A stretch of DNA of 64,000 nt from Isoetes taiwanensis (Eukaryota; Streptophyta; Lycopodiopsida; Isoetales; Isoetaceae), in contig JAJEKV010000039.1 in the NCBI GenBank assembly GCA_021234155.1, positions 12,152,840-12,216,839 of the forward strand, given 5' to 3'. The position numbers and the translations under genes were made by a program. Shown in pieces: positions 24,294 to 34,989 of this stretch. The notes beneath the pieces were generated by a model, which had not been told where the DNA came from, ran no database searches, and worked only from the letters and a program-made list of their open reading frames with translations. Position 1 is the first letter of the stretch. Each line of letters opens with the position of its first letter.

Positions 24294-24884
24294 AGTATGC
24301 ATGTATGGCTAAAGTTTTGCCCAACGGATGTGTGGTGAGTTGGTATAGGCCTAGTAATGCCAAAATGAATGTGCACTTGGTCAGGGGTTCAACCCTGGCC
24401 AGTGTATGTTTAGCTTTGGGAGTTGGTTACTGGGGTTATACGATGATGATCCACGACGTGGTAGAACTTGTGCCTATACGTGTCCTCCACTTTGTCTGCC
24501 ATAAGGCAGCAGGATAAGCTCCACAATAATTGTGTGCGTATGAACCAGTAAATGGCTTCCATGTACACTGGGGCTGGTATACTGGTTGTTGCCTAAAATT
24601 TCCCCGACTTCCTGAGGCGGGATTCTATCCTGCCTACAAAGTGTGCATGTATGGCTAAAGTTTTGCCCAATGGATGTGTGGTGAGTTGGTATAGGCCTAG
24701 TAATGCCAAAATGAATGTGCACTTGGTTAGGGGTTCAACCCTGGCCAGTGTATGTTTAGCTTTGGGAGTTGGTTACTGGGGTTATACGATGATGATCCTC
24801 GACGTGGTAGAACTTGTGCCTATACATGTCCTCCACTTTGTCTGCCATAAGGCAGCAGGATAAGCTCCACAATAATTGTGTGAG
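24294..24884 (+). repeat. SINE-like tRNA-promoter repeat, two tandem copies
   Basis: A unit of about 344 bp starting tgcatgtatggctaaagttt is present nearly twice in tandem (about 24297 and 24641). Each copy has an A-box-like gtggtgagttggtataggc (first copy 24332-24350) and a strong B box GGGTTCAACCC (24385-24395), the spacing of a tRNA-derived SINE promoter. The second copy is cut at GTGAG (24880-24884), the left target duplication of the LTR element; the text resumes as ATGAGTATGAACC at 48960. A third copy is at 48960-49318 and an inverted partial copy at about 50168-50229. It could also be part of a larger element. Confidence 0.7.
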
Positions 24885-26256
24885 TGTGACGTTCCACATA
24901 TTTATACACATATTTAAGTATAAATACATGACACGTCACTATGAATAATTAATGGCACATTAATTATTCATAAGCTAAGGTTAGCTATGTTAATAATTAA
25001 ATTATAAAGGTGGAAACCTAACCCAAAACCCTAATTCGAATTTAGGGCTTATCCTAATATTAAAAAGGGCTAAAATACCAAATTAGTTAATTAGGGACAT
25101 GCCACCTGACCCAAATTGATTGGGCAAGGCAGGGTTTCCATTTTGGACACCCAAATTAGGGCTTTTGTGCCCCAATTCGAATTGGGAGCAATTGGAGATG
25201 GGGGAGGAGGAGCAGCAGCCAGGCACCCTTCAGCAAATCGAGATGGAGCCATCCCAAGCCCGATTCGACGGTTAGTCTGTAGCTTAGGGTAGCGCCCCTG
25301 TTGGGCACTTGTTGTGTGTATTTCTTCTGTTTCTCTGTGTTCTCTATGCTTTACCTGTAGGAACTAACCCTTGATTGCAAAGGTGAGTTCTCCTTATCTC
25401 TGATTCTGTACTTGCTCTTAAATGATGGATTGATAGTTCTTTGCATAGTATTACTCTTGAAATGGGGGAATTAAGGGGGGGTAGAGACCTCTGAGCCATG
25501 ATTATTAGTATGCTCCTAGGTAGATCCCTGTATTTCCCATTATATGCGGCCTGTGCACAAGAGACCACCGAGTCGTGGATGCTATGGAATTGCTTAGCAC
25601 CAGATAAGGGACGCAGTGGTGAAGTGGGGGTGGGGTCTTGCACGAACATAAAAGGCTCCTGAGACTCCTACAGTGGGCTAGGCTAGGCGATAGCCGGCCA
25701 CGAGGGCGGGTATGGGTCCGACACTCCACGGGTGCGAGGTGTGACCCGTATGGGGCACTTTGTGCTTTGAGTAGATTTAGGGTGAGTAAGTCGGCACGTA
25801 TGCGGGGGGTCTGAGCGCGGCACGTATTCTCTAGCTCACCCATGGAACCACTTGTGATCCCGGAAGGGGACACTTCCCCGACCTGCCTCATCGGACGGGC
25901 TTCATGAACCCCGAGTAGGCTCAAGGGTGATACCTTGAGTCCAAGGTGATCCTAAGGCTATAGTGACGCCATAGCATGATTGGACTCATCTGCAAAGTGT
26001 GCACAGGAGGGGCGGATGGAGTGGACAACCCTAGCCGATGTTCTATCGGTGTTGTACTAATACGCGTATTTTTTATAATCCATACGTACCGTACCGTACC
26101 ATACGCGTACACGTATTTTTTAAAAAATACGCTTAATGCTTTTTTCAAAAAAACAGTATCCGGAAGGCTATAGTGACGCCATAGCATGATTGGACTCATC
26201 TGCAAAGTGTGCACAGGAGGGGCGGATGGAGTGGACAACCCTAGCCGATGTTCTAT

Positions 26257-26624
26257 CGGTGTTGTACTAATACGCGTATTTTTTATAATCCATACGTACC
26301 GTACCGTACCATACGCGTACACGTATTTTTAAAAAAATACGCTTAATGCTTTTTTCAAAAAAACAGACACAGTTTTCTCAAAACAAACTCAATTTGCACC
26401 CACTAGGATTCGAACCTGGGCCTCCCAGATAGCAAACAAACATGCTAACCAACTTTCCAACAGTCTGTTTGTGTTTATATTTCATCATTTGTTATATTTA
26501 AGCTTTTTTTTCAATTTTTTTAAAAACGTATTTTAAGCACTTTAAGTACGTATTGTATAAAATACGTATTTTTTCAAAAAATACGTCCGACACGTACGGG
26601 AACGGTACGCGTACGGGACAACAT
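26257..26624. mobile_element. Small DNA element inside the left LTR, 8-bp target duplication
   Basis: It is absent from the right LTR. It is flanked by TGTTCTAT at 26249-26256 and 26625-26632. Its ends are imperfectly inverted (TGTTGTAC...TACGCGTA against TGTTGTCC...TACGCGTACC read inward from the right). An 8-bp duplication suits the hAT superfamily. It is rich in TACGCGTA/ACGTATTTT palindromic pieces and contains a tRNA-like block on the minus strand. Its left part is duplicated with LTR sequence by the 210-bp tandem copy. Confidence 0.65.
26396..26465 (-). repeat. tRNA-like fragment inside the small element
   Basis: Minus strand: A-box-like AGTTGGTTAGCATG (26454-26441) and a canonical B box GGTTCGAATCC (26416-26406), separated as in a tRNA. 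Acceptor arms do not match well, so this is a tRNA-derived piece and not a working tRNA. Confidence 0.5.
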
Positions 26625-27041
26625 TGTTCTATGCCAGCCAACGCCATGCCAAGATTCGGTCTGCTGATCTCTTGAGACCTAGCCGTTAGTCGATCCTCAC
26701 TGGAGTCTGAGCCGGGGTAGAACCATGGGTTTAGGGTGTTTTCTCTAGTATTAAATGTATTTTCTCTGTTATTGTCAGATGGATGGATGTGCCACCCTTC
26801 GTGGTGGTTATTTATATATGATTTATGCTGTGTGCTAACATGTATTCACGCTTCCGCAACTTAGGAGTCCCATTGAAGGCGTGGGCCGAATGACACCTCC
26901 GTGTCCTTCACCCGGACATCTCTCTACGGATGGTCCGAGTTAGACGGAGGGCCCTGCTCATGGTGAGCTGATTGCCATGGGAGGGGGAAGTCCCTGTATG
27001 TATACGTCCGGAGCGCCGTATATATTCAGGGAGCGTCACAG

Positions 27042-27053
27042 TGGTATCAGAGC
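27042..27053 (+). other. Primer binding site of the LTR element
   Basis: TGGTATCAGAGC, complementary to the 3' end of plant initiator Met-tRNA, starts two bases after the left LTR end (...CGTCACA). Confidence 0.9.
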
Positions 27054-30000
27054 CATGATTTTGGTTGACCGGAATCATAGCACTGACCAAATCTTTAACT
27101 CGTTAGTTCGGTAGTTAGGTGGGAGCTTAAGCTAGTGTGAAGGTTTAGCTCTTTGATGTTTGGTTTTGTGCTAGATTGATGTAGTAGATTGTAAGTTTTA
27201 AGAGGTTTAGGGCAACTGGAGGACCCAAGTTTGGAGGGGCTATAACTTTTTGTAGGTAGTTCAGATGAAGGCGAAAGTGGTTCTAATGGGGCATACTCAA
27301 ATACCCTAGGAGGGTCATTAACAGGCGGAAAGGAGTCAAGGAGGGGCCCCGAAAGTCAACTCGGGCGCCGCTTGCTTTTTTTCGACTTACAGTCGCGGTA
27401 GAAACGCGTATAATGCTGTCGCGTATTTCTGCCGTATAAAAATTTTGGTATTTTTTTTATACACATATTTTTTTGGCGCCTTGACCCAGATTTGAACCCG
27501 TGACCTCTCAACTCCAAGCCTAAGTGCTTACCACCACACCAAGCTGTCTTGAATGTAATATGTACATTTCACATATTTCTTATACATCTGTGATAGTCTA
27601 CTACTATGCAAGACTTGAACCCTTGACCTCCCAGCACACAGCAAAACCCTTTACCAACACGGTAAGCCTTCTTTTAGTGATAACAATAGTCTCGTTTTAT
27701 ACTTAACCAATAGTATCCTTGGTTCTCTAGAAAGACTCCTGTCTACCATCACTCTTCTCTAAACACACGCTGTGGTGGCAACAACTCCGCCGGACTTGTG
27801 CAACCATGGTGAGCTAGAAATCACTTAGGAGTTATTATCATCATTGCGGAATGTCTCCGCAACCATATCGACATACGTTCACGCTGAGCGATGGAAGGAA
27901 ATTCCTCGGAGTAGGATAGAAACTTCCAAGTTGGATTCTAATCCACTATTCACCTGGGATATTCTTTAGGCGATGATAATAATGTCCAGTTATCGACGTT
28001 CCTAGATCTATAGCTTTAAATATTTTTCCTTTGGTAAATGCCTTGATAACACAATTTCTTCGGGCCTTGCCATCATTCAATTTATACTACATCCATATGC
28101 TTTATACTAGACCTTATTCAACGTTATATATTAAGGGTTAAGAAATATCTTATAGACATAATTACAATTAACGTTGTTTCTCTCTAGTGTCTATGCCTTG
28201 ACTCGTTTCATTTCCTAGAGAAAGGATCTTTCTTCGCCCAACCAACTAGGGACTGCCATGCAGCACCCCTCTAGACCATGGGGTTGAAATCCTTTGATCC
28301 TACCACCCTTCAATACTTCTTCTCAATGGTCGTGTTCTTTTTATGGACCACTTCCCCAGACCGCGATACATACTCTGTAACACGTAGTAAGTGCTTGTGT
28401 TAGAACCCCCACAACAATGTCAGCACTTTATTCTAATTAATCCCGGGTACAAACTCTAGTATTATTTTGTGCCAAACCTCACCGCCTATATGGCTGTGAT
28501 TAATTATCTGCGCCACGCATCTGTCAGGTTGACAGCAGCCTACCCTCTTTTGGGGTTCTTCCACCGTAAGGGTCAAGTGGCATCCAACCATTGTTGACTA
28601 GTCACCTCCTTCTAGGGTATCTAGATATGGTTGGGGCAAAGTATTTCCAACCATTCCTTTAGTGCCCAAATGGCATTAAGTTCCACAAATGAACTTACAT
28701 ATTCCAAGGGGTTATGTGAATATCCCAAGGGACAGTACCACCCAAAGACCCCTCCAGATAGGCCTCCTCTACTCAGAGATCTTGTGTTCAAGTCTCTGGG
28801 GGTCCGTCATATGTCCTCATGGACGCTGCCAATGTGGCATGACGTATAAATGCTATCTACCTATCTATCTATTTATTAAAAATGTCCTTGGTGAATTCAA
28901 TTCACCATCTTGTCTTAGGACATGGAAGTCTTCTTCCCTAAGCCATGCATCAAATCTTTAAAGAGTTTTTCAGCTCTTGCTGCCTTTCAAGCCGCAAGTC
29001 TACCTTTGTATATTAGCAATGACCACCCTTCATGTTAGGTAATAACCTTCCTATCCAGGTCGCTAGATATCATTAATAAGGGTCCTTTATTCCTCCTCTT
29101 CTTCTCGATTTTCAGTATTCCGATCCTTACGCCTGCCACAGCGTACACCCTTCACCTTTGGTTGTGACCTTCATTCAGTAGAATCACCAATCCATTTACT
29201 CCTTTCTGTATTCGTTAACCGTCTTATGGCTTCTAAGCCGCTATCATATGCCCCCTATGCTGTTAACCCACCTACCATTGGGGGTCATGCTTCAATGTTG
29301 TCCTACATCCTAGAAATGTTACTCATTACATTTCTCTGTCATGACGTCACGTTGCTGTTGTGGCATTTCAAATGATGTGGCATCCGCTTTAAGCCATAGT
29401 CATGGCCTAAGAGTGAGTGACCCTTCGTATAAATCGTAAATTACCTGGAGTCATCAAGGTGCCCGCCTGGTACTTTGTGAGTCTTCCTACAATACCGACA
29501 TTTGATATAACCCGGACTTGTATCCATGTTCGAGTCCTGTATATTCTAACTTGCACCTCCACGTAACCCATGACGTTCACCTCTGCCTGATCCGGGTATG
29601 GATCATGTCGGAAAGCTAGTCTTAAGTGTCTATGCAAGACAAGTAACTGCTATTCGCTATCTATCTAGGAATTGTACTATTGTACTGTTCCACTCAATCA
29701 TCTTGAGCTTCATTCTATTGGCCGTTGACATTTATTTCAAGTGCCAACTATCACATCATACCCTAGCATGCAACGAATTGACGATCCTTTGCACATTTCG
29801 AACATATCTCCAGATCCTTCCTCGCTAACTTTGGGGTACACTCGTCTTTCTTTCCCCGTGTCGCCACTTAGATTACCTCTCCAAGAGCTTTATCGTATGT
29901 GTACATAGTATGTACATAATCAACATATATCCTCATCCCACGATGCTAGAGCTCTGCTCTAACTTAGCTACAGTGTAACCTTGGTAGTTCTTTCAAACAA

Positions 30001-30159
30001 AACCCATTGCCTATATACCTTTATGATGTGGTTGCGCTACCTACGTCCCAAATGGACAGGGGGGCAACTTTATGTTGGACTTGTATATGTTGCCTATATT
30101 TTGACAGGGTCTCTAGCTATTTCAACCATTCCTTTAGTGCCTCATGGTACTTTAACCCC
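27054..30159. other. Left interior of the LTR element, non-coding
   Basis: No gag or pol domain can be read on either strand. After about 27700 the plus strand is pyrimidine-rich, like the right interior after 43887, so both are halves of one sequence split by the CACTA insertion. Two tRNA-like pieces lie at 27478-27550 and 27605-27668. Confidence 0.6.
27478..27668 (-). repeat. Two tRNA-like (SINE-like) fragments in tandem
   Basis: Minus strand. First: A-box-like GTGGTGGTAAGCACTTA and B box GGGTTCAAATC (27499-27489). Second: A-box-like GTGTTGGTAAAGGG and B box GGGTTCAAGTC (27622-27612). Both look like worn tRNA heads in the same orientation as the piece at 26396-26465. Not functional tRNAs by eye. 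Confidence 0.45.
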
Positions 30160-30575
30160 GTACACTACAAGAGAAAGGTGCTCATATCGTCAGGTGTTAC
30201 ATCAAAATTCTTGACACAAATGGGATCTTTTAAACTCCATATATTGTCACATTTTTGTCACTATGCTGCCATATTTATTTGCCACAAAGTTGTCACCGTA
30301 GCGTCAACTATTATGACAAGATAGTGGCATGTTTAGTTGTCAAAATCTTAGACGCAAGGGAAATTTCTAACACAATTAAAGCAACATTGCAACGGCAAAG
30401 AGTCAAGATGGCATTGATATTATTACAGGCATTGTAACAAGCTTATTATTAATATATTATCAGGTCTATTGGCATCATAGGAACAAAATTGTAGTAAGTA
30501 CTTGAGAAATAGCAAGAGACATTTCAACATAATTGTGACAAGCTAATAACAACCATGATTTAGTTTATTCATTCA

Positions 30576-31000
30576 AATTACAACAAATTGTAAGGCTCAA
30601 ATTGTGCAGCTTTGCATCAACCATTGTGTCAAAATTACAACAAATTGTAAGGCTCAAATTGTGCAGCTTTGCATGAACCATTGTGTCAAGTCTTATCAAA
30701 GTATGCAACGAATTTTAAGGTTCAAAGTTTTGTACTTTGCATCAAATAGTGAGTGAAGCCTTGTGTCAAAATAGGCATCTATCTAGTAATAAAATAAACA
30801 ACAAAGTTTATGACAAGAAAACCATTTGTTTACTTCATAATGATAAAGTTTTAACAAATGCTCATGGCAGTTTAAAAAAATGCTCATGGCAGAAATGACA
30901 TGCTGAAAGAAATAAGTTCTAAAAGTTTTAACAAATGCTCATGGCAGTTTAATAAAATGCTCATGGCAGAAATGACATGCTGAAAGAAATAAGTTCTAAA
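30576..31000. repeat. Subterminal tandem repeats of the CACTA element
   Basis: A 57-bp unit (aattacaacaaattgtaagg...) repeats at about 30576 and 30633, each followed by attgtgtcaa. A perfect 77-bp unit except one base repeats at 30847-30923 and 30924-31000 and itself contains tgctcatggcag twice. Repeats of this type beside CACTA termini usually hold transposase-binding motifs. Confidence 0.85.
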
Positions 31001-31251
31001 ACGAAGGCAATATTTTAATTATCTCCATCTCCATGGTCGTCTTCGTGTCTTCGTGTTGTGGACTGCCACAGGCGCCTTCACCAACACCATTCTTCTCTCG
31101 GCTGCATTCTCCATTGTTCTCCTGTTATCCACATTCATAATACATAATATCAGATCTCTCAAATATAGAGACAAGGAAATTAATGTGTGAACTAGAAGCA
31201 AACTGAGCAGCAGAATAAGAAGCAAACTGAGCAGCAAGGTAAGAAAAAAAG

Positions 31252-31530
31252 ATGGTGGTGGTGAAGAAACTGTGCTCCTGCCTCAATGTTGATGTTCTTA
31301 ACAAGCTCCATGAAACTGCCATGTCTGATCCAACACTGAGCAAGGGATTGAACAGAGGAATAGGGACTATTTTAGCTGGATTGGCAGCTTTGGGAGTGGA
31401 CTATCTAGCAGGCCTGACTGGAGATGTCTCAAAGAGAATTATAATCTGCTTGGCAGTGTTCTTCTTTGGTATTACTCTATACCCTTTATTTGCAAAAGAA
31501 CTGAAAACCAACATATGCAAATGGCCATGA
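31252..31530 (+). pseudogene. Captured fragment of an aluminium-activated malate transporter (ALMT)
   Basis: An ATG-started 92-codon frame contains TLSKGLNRGIGTILAGLAAL followed by a hydrophobic segment (IIICLAVFFFGITLYPLF). In ALMT anion channels a TLSKGLNRG-x-x-TLLAG block ends one transmembrane helix region and starts the next in the N-terminal membrane domain, and this reads as that part alone (two likely helices). A complete channel has about 450-550 residues, so function as a channel is not expected. The first 25 residues (MVVVKKLCSCLNVDVLNKLH) are not ALMT-like. It lies 1.1 kb inside the left CACTA end. I infer capture of a gene piece. Confidence 0.7.
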
Positions 31531-31972
31531 ATCGGACTGGAAAAACAATGAATCTTCCTCAAAATACACATTCATAAAAACATAATATCAGACCTGTTAC
31601 AATCTCCCTACGCTTCCATTACAAATAGAAAAAAAATCCAAGTTCTTTGATAAGGCAATGACTAGAGAGGCATGAACTTGTTTTACCTCTTCCTTGTCAG
31701 ATTCACTATCAACATAGCACACCTTCGACTGCAAAATACCATAACACTGTGAATGTTTTCAAATATAATACCAATGGCTTTTCCCCTTAACATAATCGAG
31801 AGCTTTATGCTGAAATAAAGAAACACAAAAATTCAGAGTATACAATGAAGGATAGCACAAAAATTTCTAACACATAGATTTCTAGAATAATTTCTAAAAC
31901 ATTGATAGTAATATACCAAATGTAGGAGCACAACAATTCCTAAAACATAGATTTTTAATCCAAATGACTGAC

Positions 31973-32086
31973 CTTTTTCGGGACAAAGCCTTTTGCTACC
32001 ATTTTCTTTTTAAAAACTTCATATCCCCCTTTATCTAGTATATCTTGAATCATATCATCCGTTGGCATGGAGCCCCAATCTTGGAA
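31973..32086 (-). pseudogene. Unidentified 38-codon exon captured in or belonging to the CACTA element
   Basis: Flanked by a good acceptor (AATACAG|TTCCAA) and donor (AAAAAG|GTCAGT), the segment is open in exactly 38 codons, starting FQDWGSMPTDDMIQDILDKG and ending VAKGFVPKK. Composition and splice borders look like a genuine exon. A further short open piece downstream on the same strand (HKALDYVKGKSHW, about 31810-31770) may be the next exon. I cannot assign a family. Confidence 0.4.
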
Positions 32087-33111
32087 CTGTATTTTCAATG
32101 TAAAAGAGAGTTAGCGTCACCAAAGAAGCACAAATATGTATGACCATGAATGATAGAACGACTTAATTCCCTATGAATTTAGAGTTTAAAAAAGAACTTG
32201 CAGTCTGAAATGAATGCTTCATTAAAGCAGACAGAATTGCAAATGAGAGAAAGAATGTTAAACTTATTTATCCCCTTGTTTCTTATGCCTGAAATGAATG
32301 CTTCATTAAAGCAGACAGAATTTTGGCTGCGCCTCATAAGATCTCACCAGGCCACTGCTACAGATTCCATCTCAGATGATGGTATTAGATAATGTTTATG
32401 AACTCTTAATGAATGAAAAACAGTGAGTCTCTACTTCCATAGTTCACTTCCATAGTCTAAAGGCTATTCATAGTTGCACCACTAAACCTCATGGCAGCAT
32501 ATGTTTGCTGAAGTGACAGTCCAATAACAGTCCAATCCTGAAACAGAGTAAATCCGACGGGGGTCCATTAAATTCGTATTTGTGATGCCGAGCAGTTTCT
32601 TGCTTTAGCATCTTGCTAAAATGCAGGAAAAAACAGAACCTTCAACAGTGTTTTAGCGATGTCGTTGGTGTTGAATATGCTTGCACTAAAAACTAAGATT
32701 TTTCATACAGGTTCATACCATTTGAACTAGGCCAAGCATAAACAGGGGATTCGAGTTGAAATTCGGCGTATAAAGAAGCCCAGAAGTTTAGGTCCATTCT
32801 GGGATTTTCTTGGCAACAGAGGAGAAACGGAGATAAGGGGAGCAATTGTACGTGGTATAACTAGAGGAATGTAACAGTAATTCCGATCAAACATTCATTA
32901 CTGCAACAGGAATACTATTCTTAAGTCCAACAAAGGAAACAGGTTGAGGTAAGCCCTCATTAATTTCATTTTTGTGGGCAATGACCGATATCTTTTAATA
33001 TATGTCAACACTAAGAAATGGAAATATCTGTAACAAGACTATCTGCAGCAAGTGCTGAAACATGGAAATAAAGGCTGTAACACAAATGCAGAGCCATCTT
33101 CAATTCAAAGC

Positions 33112-33291
33112 ATGGCAAGAGCTCTGCTCATTTTGTTTGCACTCTTCTTAGCTCCCTTATGCTTTTGCTATAATTCTTCCGAATACACCGACACTGTGGG
33201 TTTGGGTTGGGAATCCATCTTGGACATATGTTTCAAACATAAATATGGGTTTGGGTTTGGGTTGGGATTGCATCAAGATGCACAAATGTAG
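33112..33291 (+). other. 59-codon frame with a signal-peptide-like start
   Basis: MARALLILFALFLAPLCFCY is a textbook hydrophobic secretory signal, followed by NSSEYTDTVGLGWESI and a glycine/phenylalanine-rich run before the stop. It may be a captured first exon of a secreted protein gene. No donor site or family is evident, so chance cannot be excluded. Confidence 0.2.
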
Positions 33292-34134
33292 TGCAGTATC
33301 TAGGACTTACCAAATGCTTTTAGCAAAGATGATACCCCATCACAAGGATAATATCTAGATTATATAGTTGGGGCATTCATATGATTCTGTGCTAAACACT
33401 TGACATAGGGACAGATCTTCTGAGTCTTGGATGTTCAATGAGAAGAAATAAACAACCTAATTGGATCTCGTCAATGGACTGTTCAGTATTCTTATTGTCT
33501 ACAACAGTTCTTAATATATACATTTGAAAACAGTGTCTTATGCTTGTGGGGAGACACCAAGGCATCCATCGCATCGACGACTATGAGCTCATTGCTCTCA
33601 TTCTTTTAAGCCATAAGGAAATAGTGCAGGATTAAAGAACAGTTCCACAGAAGCTATAGACTTCACTTAAGGCAATTAAGATCAGATGTAAGCATATGCA
33701 GTCTTTGAGGTGGTCAAAGGATCAGACAACCAGTCTACATGCACTCCTTTCTTAAGCTTTTCCAGTATCATAACAGAGCAACGGTCATGGCAGTAGTCAT
33801 GATTTGGGATTAAACTAAGAAATGCCATATCTAGGCTCCTATGTGAACTGTAATTCCACATTAAAGTAGGTTTAGATTCACTAGACTAAGAAGTTCTTAC
33901 CTGGAAGAATGCTAGAACTTCACAACAACAAGGATCTATATGGTTTCGGGCAGTCTATTATAGCCCAAAAGTTACTGCAGTACAATAAAAACTTTAACTA
34001 ACCAGCAAAATCTTGCTTGTTTCTTGCTCAATCATTTGCCAAAGTATGTCAGGCACAAAAGCGCTGAAGAATCATTTGAAGCATACGCATTAAAAAAAAG
34101 TATCTAAAACTAAAGCACAAACTTGAATGATCAC

Positions 34135-34700
34135 TTACGAACTTAGTTTTGATTGCCATGAGTCCATCGAGAACCGGTCTGTTGTCTTTTTTTTCCGATG
34201 GGCAGCCGCATCCTTTTGACGCCGATAAACCTTGTCACAACTCTCTACAAATCTTTTCCGGGCTTGTTCATCCACTTGCATTGGCCTTCTTTGCATTTCC
34301 AAAGACGAACATTCCTTCAAGATTGTCCCTATGTCAAAATCATGTTAAAACAAGAGAAATACTTTCAAAATAGAATAAAAAATTAGCAAGAGAAGACAAA
34401 GATTAATTCGTCACCTCCAATGTCTCCATCTCTTCTTCAAAAATCTAATGATGTCCATCTCATTCAACCCGCCACCCACCTTTGCTTTCGTAGATGTATT
34501 TCAATGTCCTCTCGGAGATAGCGTGGTTTTATCTCTTTGAAATGCTTATCCACTTCCCGCAATCTGGTTTCAAGGCATCTGCGGCTTTTCTGCTCAAACT
34601 CCCTTCCAGCTTCATCTCTCAACAACTCTCCCTTAAAAAAGCAAACCTGCATTATTAAAAGTGAATAGCTTATTAGCAATAGAGAAATCAAGCTAAGAGA
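34135..34700 (-). pseudogene. Unidentified charged, helical exons inside the CACTA element
   Basis: Two minus-strand open segments look like neighbouring exons: about 34650-34430 (KGELLRDEAGREFEQKSRRC, LREVDKHFKEIKPRYLRED) and about 34318-34135 (RPMQVDEQARKRFVESCDKV, YRRQKDAAAHRKKKTTD). Both are very charged and probably form alpha-helices or a coiled coil. Together with 31973-32086 they may be one gene read leftwards: either a second CACTA protein of TNPA type or a captured host gene. I do not recognise it. Confidence 0.35.
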
Positions 34701-34989
34701 AAATAAGCATGTATCTAAATGGGCATGCAAGCCCCCTGCCGCTATTTATAGCCTATAGGATGCAGACAAATACCAAGAACCCAAAGAGCGTGCATGCAAC
34801 TACCTTTACCAGCACTCATGGCCCTACACAAGATCAACACACTGACCAATACCCTAGATCAATAGCAGAGGCAGATTTCTATTGCTGAAATAGTTCGCCT
34901 TGTTTCGGGATTCGCAGTATAATTAGCTAACTTGAGTACTATAACGAGGAGTAAACGAAGCTAAGTTTTAAATGTTATAGGAATATCTG

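Larger units (their letters stand above)
24885..27040 (+). repeat. Left LTR (2156 bp, enlarged by an insertion and a duplication)
   Basis: Starts TGTGACG and ends CGTCACA, a 7-bp terminal inverted repeat. Compared with the right LTR it carries an extra small element (26257-26624) and a 210-bp tandem duplication (copies beginning at 25954 and 26164), which together explain most of its extra length. A palindrome ccctaattcgaatttaggg sits near 25029. Open frames across this LTR are repeated in the right LTR and are not genes. Confidence 0.88.
31531..34134. other. CACTA interior with scattered exon-like pieces, mostly on the minus strand
   Basis: One clean minus-strand exon (31973-32086) and one plus-strand secretory-type frame (33112-33291) are annotated separately. 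A 35-bp block (ctgaaatgaatgcttcatta...) is duplicated at about 32202 and 32289. No complete gene is visible. Confidence 0.4.

Noticed and set aside
26396-26465. Functional tRNA gene (also 19720-19795, 27478-27668 and the SINE-like repeats)
   Set aside because: A and B boxes are present, but acceptor and anticodon stems do not pair and the sequences sit inside repeats. They are tRNA-derived, not working tRNAs.
27054-30159. Hidden gag-pol of the LTR element
   Set aside because: I read all frames for protease, integrase (HHCC, DDE), reverse transcriptase (YxDD) and RNase H blocks in both interior halves and saw none.
30590-31000. CRISPR-like array suggested by short direct repeats
   Set aside because: Only two copies of each unit without spacers, in a plant nuclear DNA transposon end. 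These are subterminal tandem repeats.
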